Origin: Myxocyprinus asiaticus | Taxonomy: Eukaryota > Chordata > Actinopteri > Cypriniformes > Catostomidae | Assembly (NCBI RefSeq): GCF_019703515.2 | Contig: NC_059348.1 | Location: forward strand, 26,256,656 to 26,320,655 | Length of the DNA stretch: 64,000 bases | Direction of reading: 5' to 3' | Shown here: in pieces, positions 63,901-64,000 of the stretch | Layout: the number at the start of each line of letters is the position of its first letter | Numbering within the stretch: the stretch's first letter is position 1 | Program-made: the position numbers and the translations under genes | The notes under the pieces: model-generated | Database searches by the model: none | The model's input: the letters and a program-made list of their open reading frames with translations, nothing else | Told to the model about the DNA's origin: nothing

Positions 63901-64000
63901 TTTAAGTAAATAAATCATTCTCGTTCATTTTTTTCTGCGGTGAACGATTGTAATGAATCAGTTGAGTAATGATTTAATGACTCACTTATCATAACATTAA
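60961..64000. other. Non-genic stretch downstream of CYP7A1
   Basis: A poly-A tract is at about 61270-61297. Bases 63565-63620 (AACAGGGGCCATTCTAGGATT...) look like one end of a hAT-type repeat, and 63880-63985 carry GAACGATT/GAATCA motifs like those inside 2730-3426. No exon of UBXN2B or SDCBP, the human neighbours, was recognised. Confidence 0.45.

Overview
The window looks like vertebrate nuclear DNA from a teleost, most likely a cyprinid. The reasons are an intron-containing cytochrome P450 gene, AT-rich intergenic DNA, many Tc1/mariner and hAT-type DNA transposons with clear TIRs and TSDs, tRNA-derived SINEs of a type I associate with cyprinids, a DIRS-type retrotransposon fragment, and long (TA)n, poly-T and poly-A tracts. 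No bacterial operons, CRISPR arrays or rRNA genes are present.

Only two host protein-coding genes can be supported, both on the + strand. FAM110B has its whole coding sequence in one exon (31668-32888, 406 aa), preceded by a likely splice acceptor at 31367 and followed by a 3' UTR with AATAAA at 33864. CYP7A1 (cholesterol 7-alpha-hydroxylase) is complete in six exons (55477-60560, 512 aa) with canonical GT/AG junctions and a TATA box about 100 bp upstream of the ATG. The pair matches the FAM110B/CYP7A1 neighbourhood of human 8q12. UBXN2B, which lies between them in human, was not recognised here, and CYP7A1 points the same way as FAM110B rather than opposite to it.

The rest is repeat-dominated. 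0-8 kb: a Tc1 tail, nested MITE/hAT elements, and a full-length but frameshifted Tc1 copy (6321-7554). 8-15 kb: interspersed repeats, a minus-strand hairpin-repeat cluster (8590-8790), a SINE and two MITEs. 15.5-18.6 kb: hAT-like ends enclosing a truncated DIRS-type gag/RT. 22.8-25.4 kb: a direct duplication split by a SINE, a structured hairpin array (24058-24410) and a LINE fragment. 27-30.4 kb: SINE, hAT element, microsatellite and a deleted Tc1. 37.3-39 kb: a Tc1 that has lost its first catalytic Asp. 41.4-45.8 kb: two larger DNA elements. 48.4-53.1 kb: a hAT MITE, a Tc1 copy one nonsense codon away from an open transposase frame, and a decayed Tc1. The first intron of CYP7A1 is more than 80 percent transposon, a nested hAT-type element with an exact 8-bp TSD.

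The two genes are not obviously functionally linked: FAM110B is a centrosome-associated protein and CYP7A1 is the ER enzyme that starts classical bile-acid synthesis. The least explained structure is the hairpin-repeat family at 24.1-24.4 kb, with a related cluster at 8.6-8.8 kb on the opposite strand.
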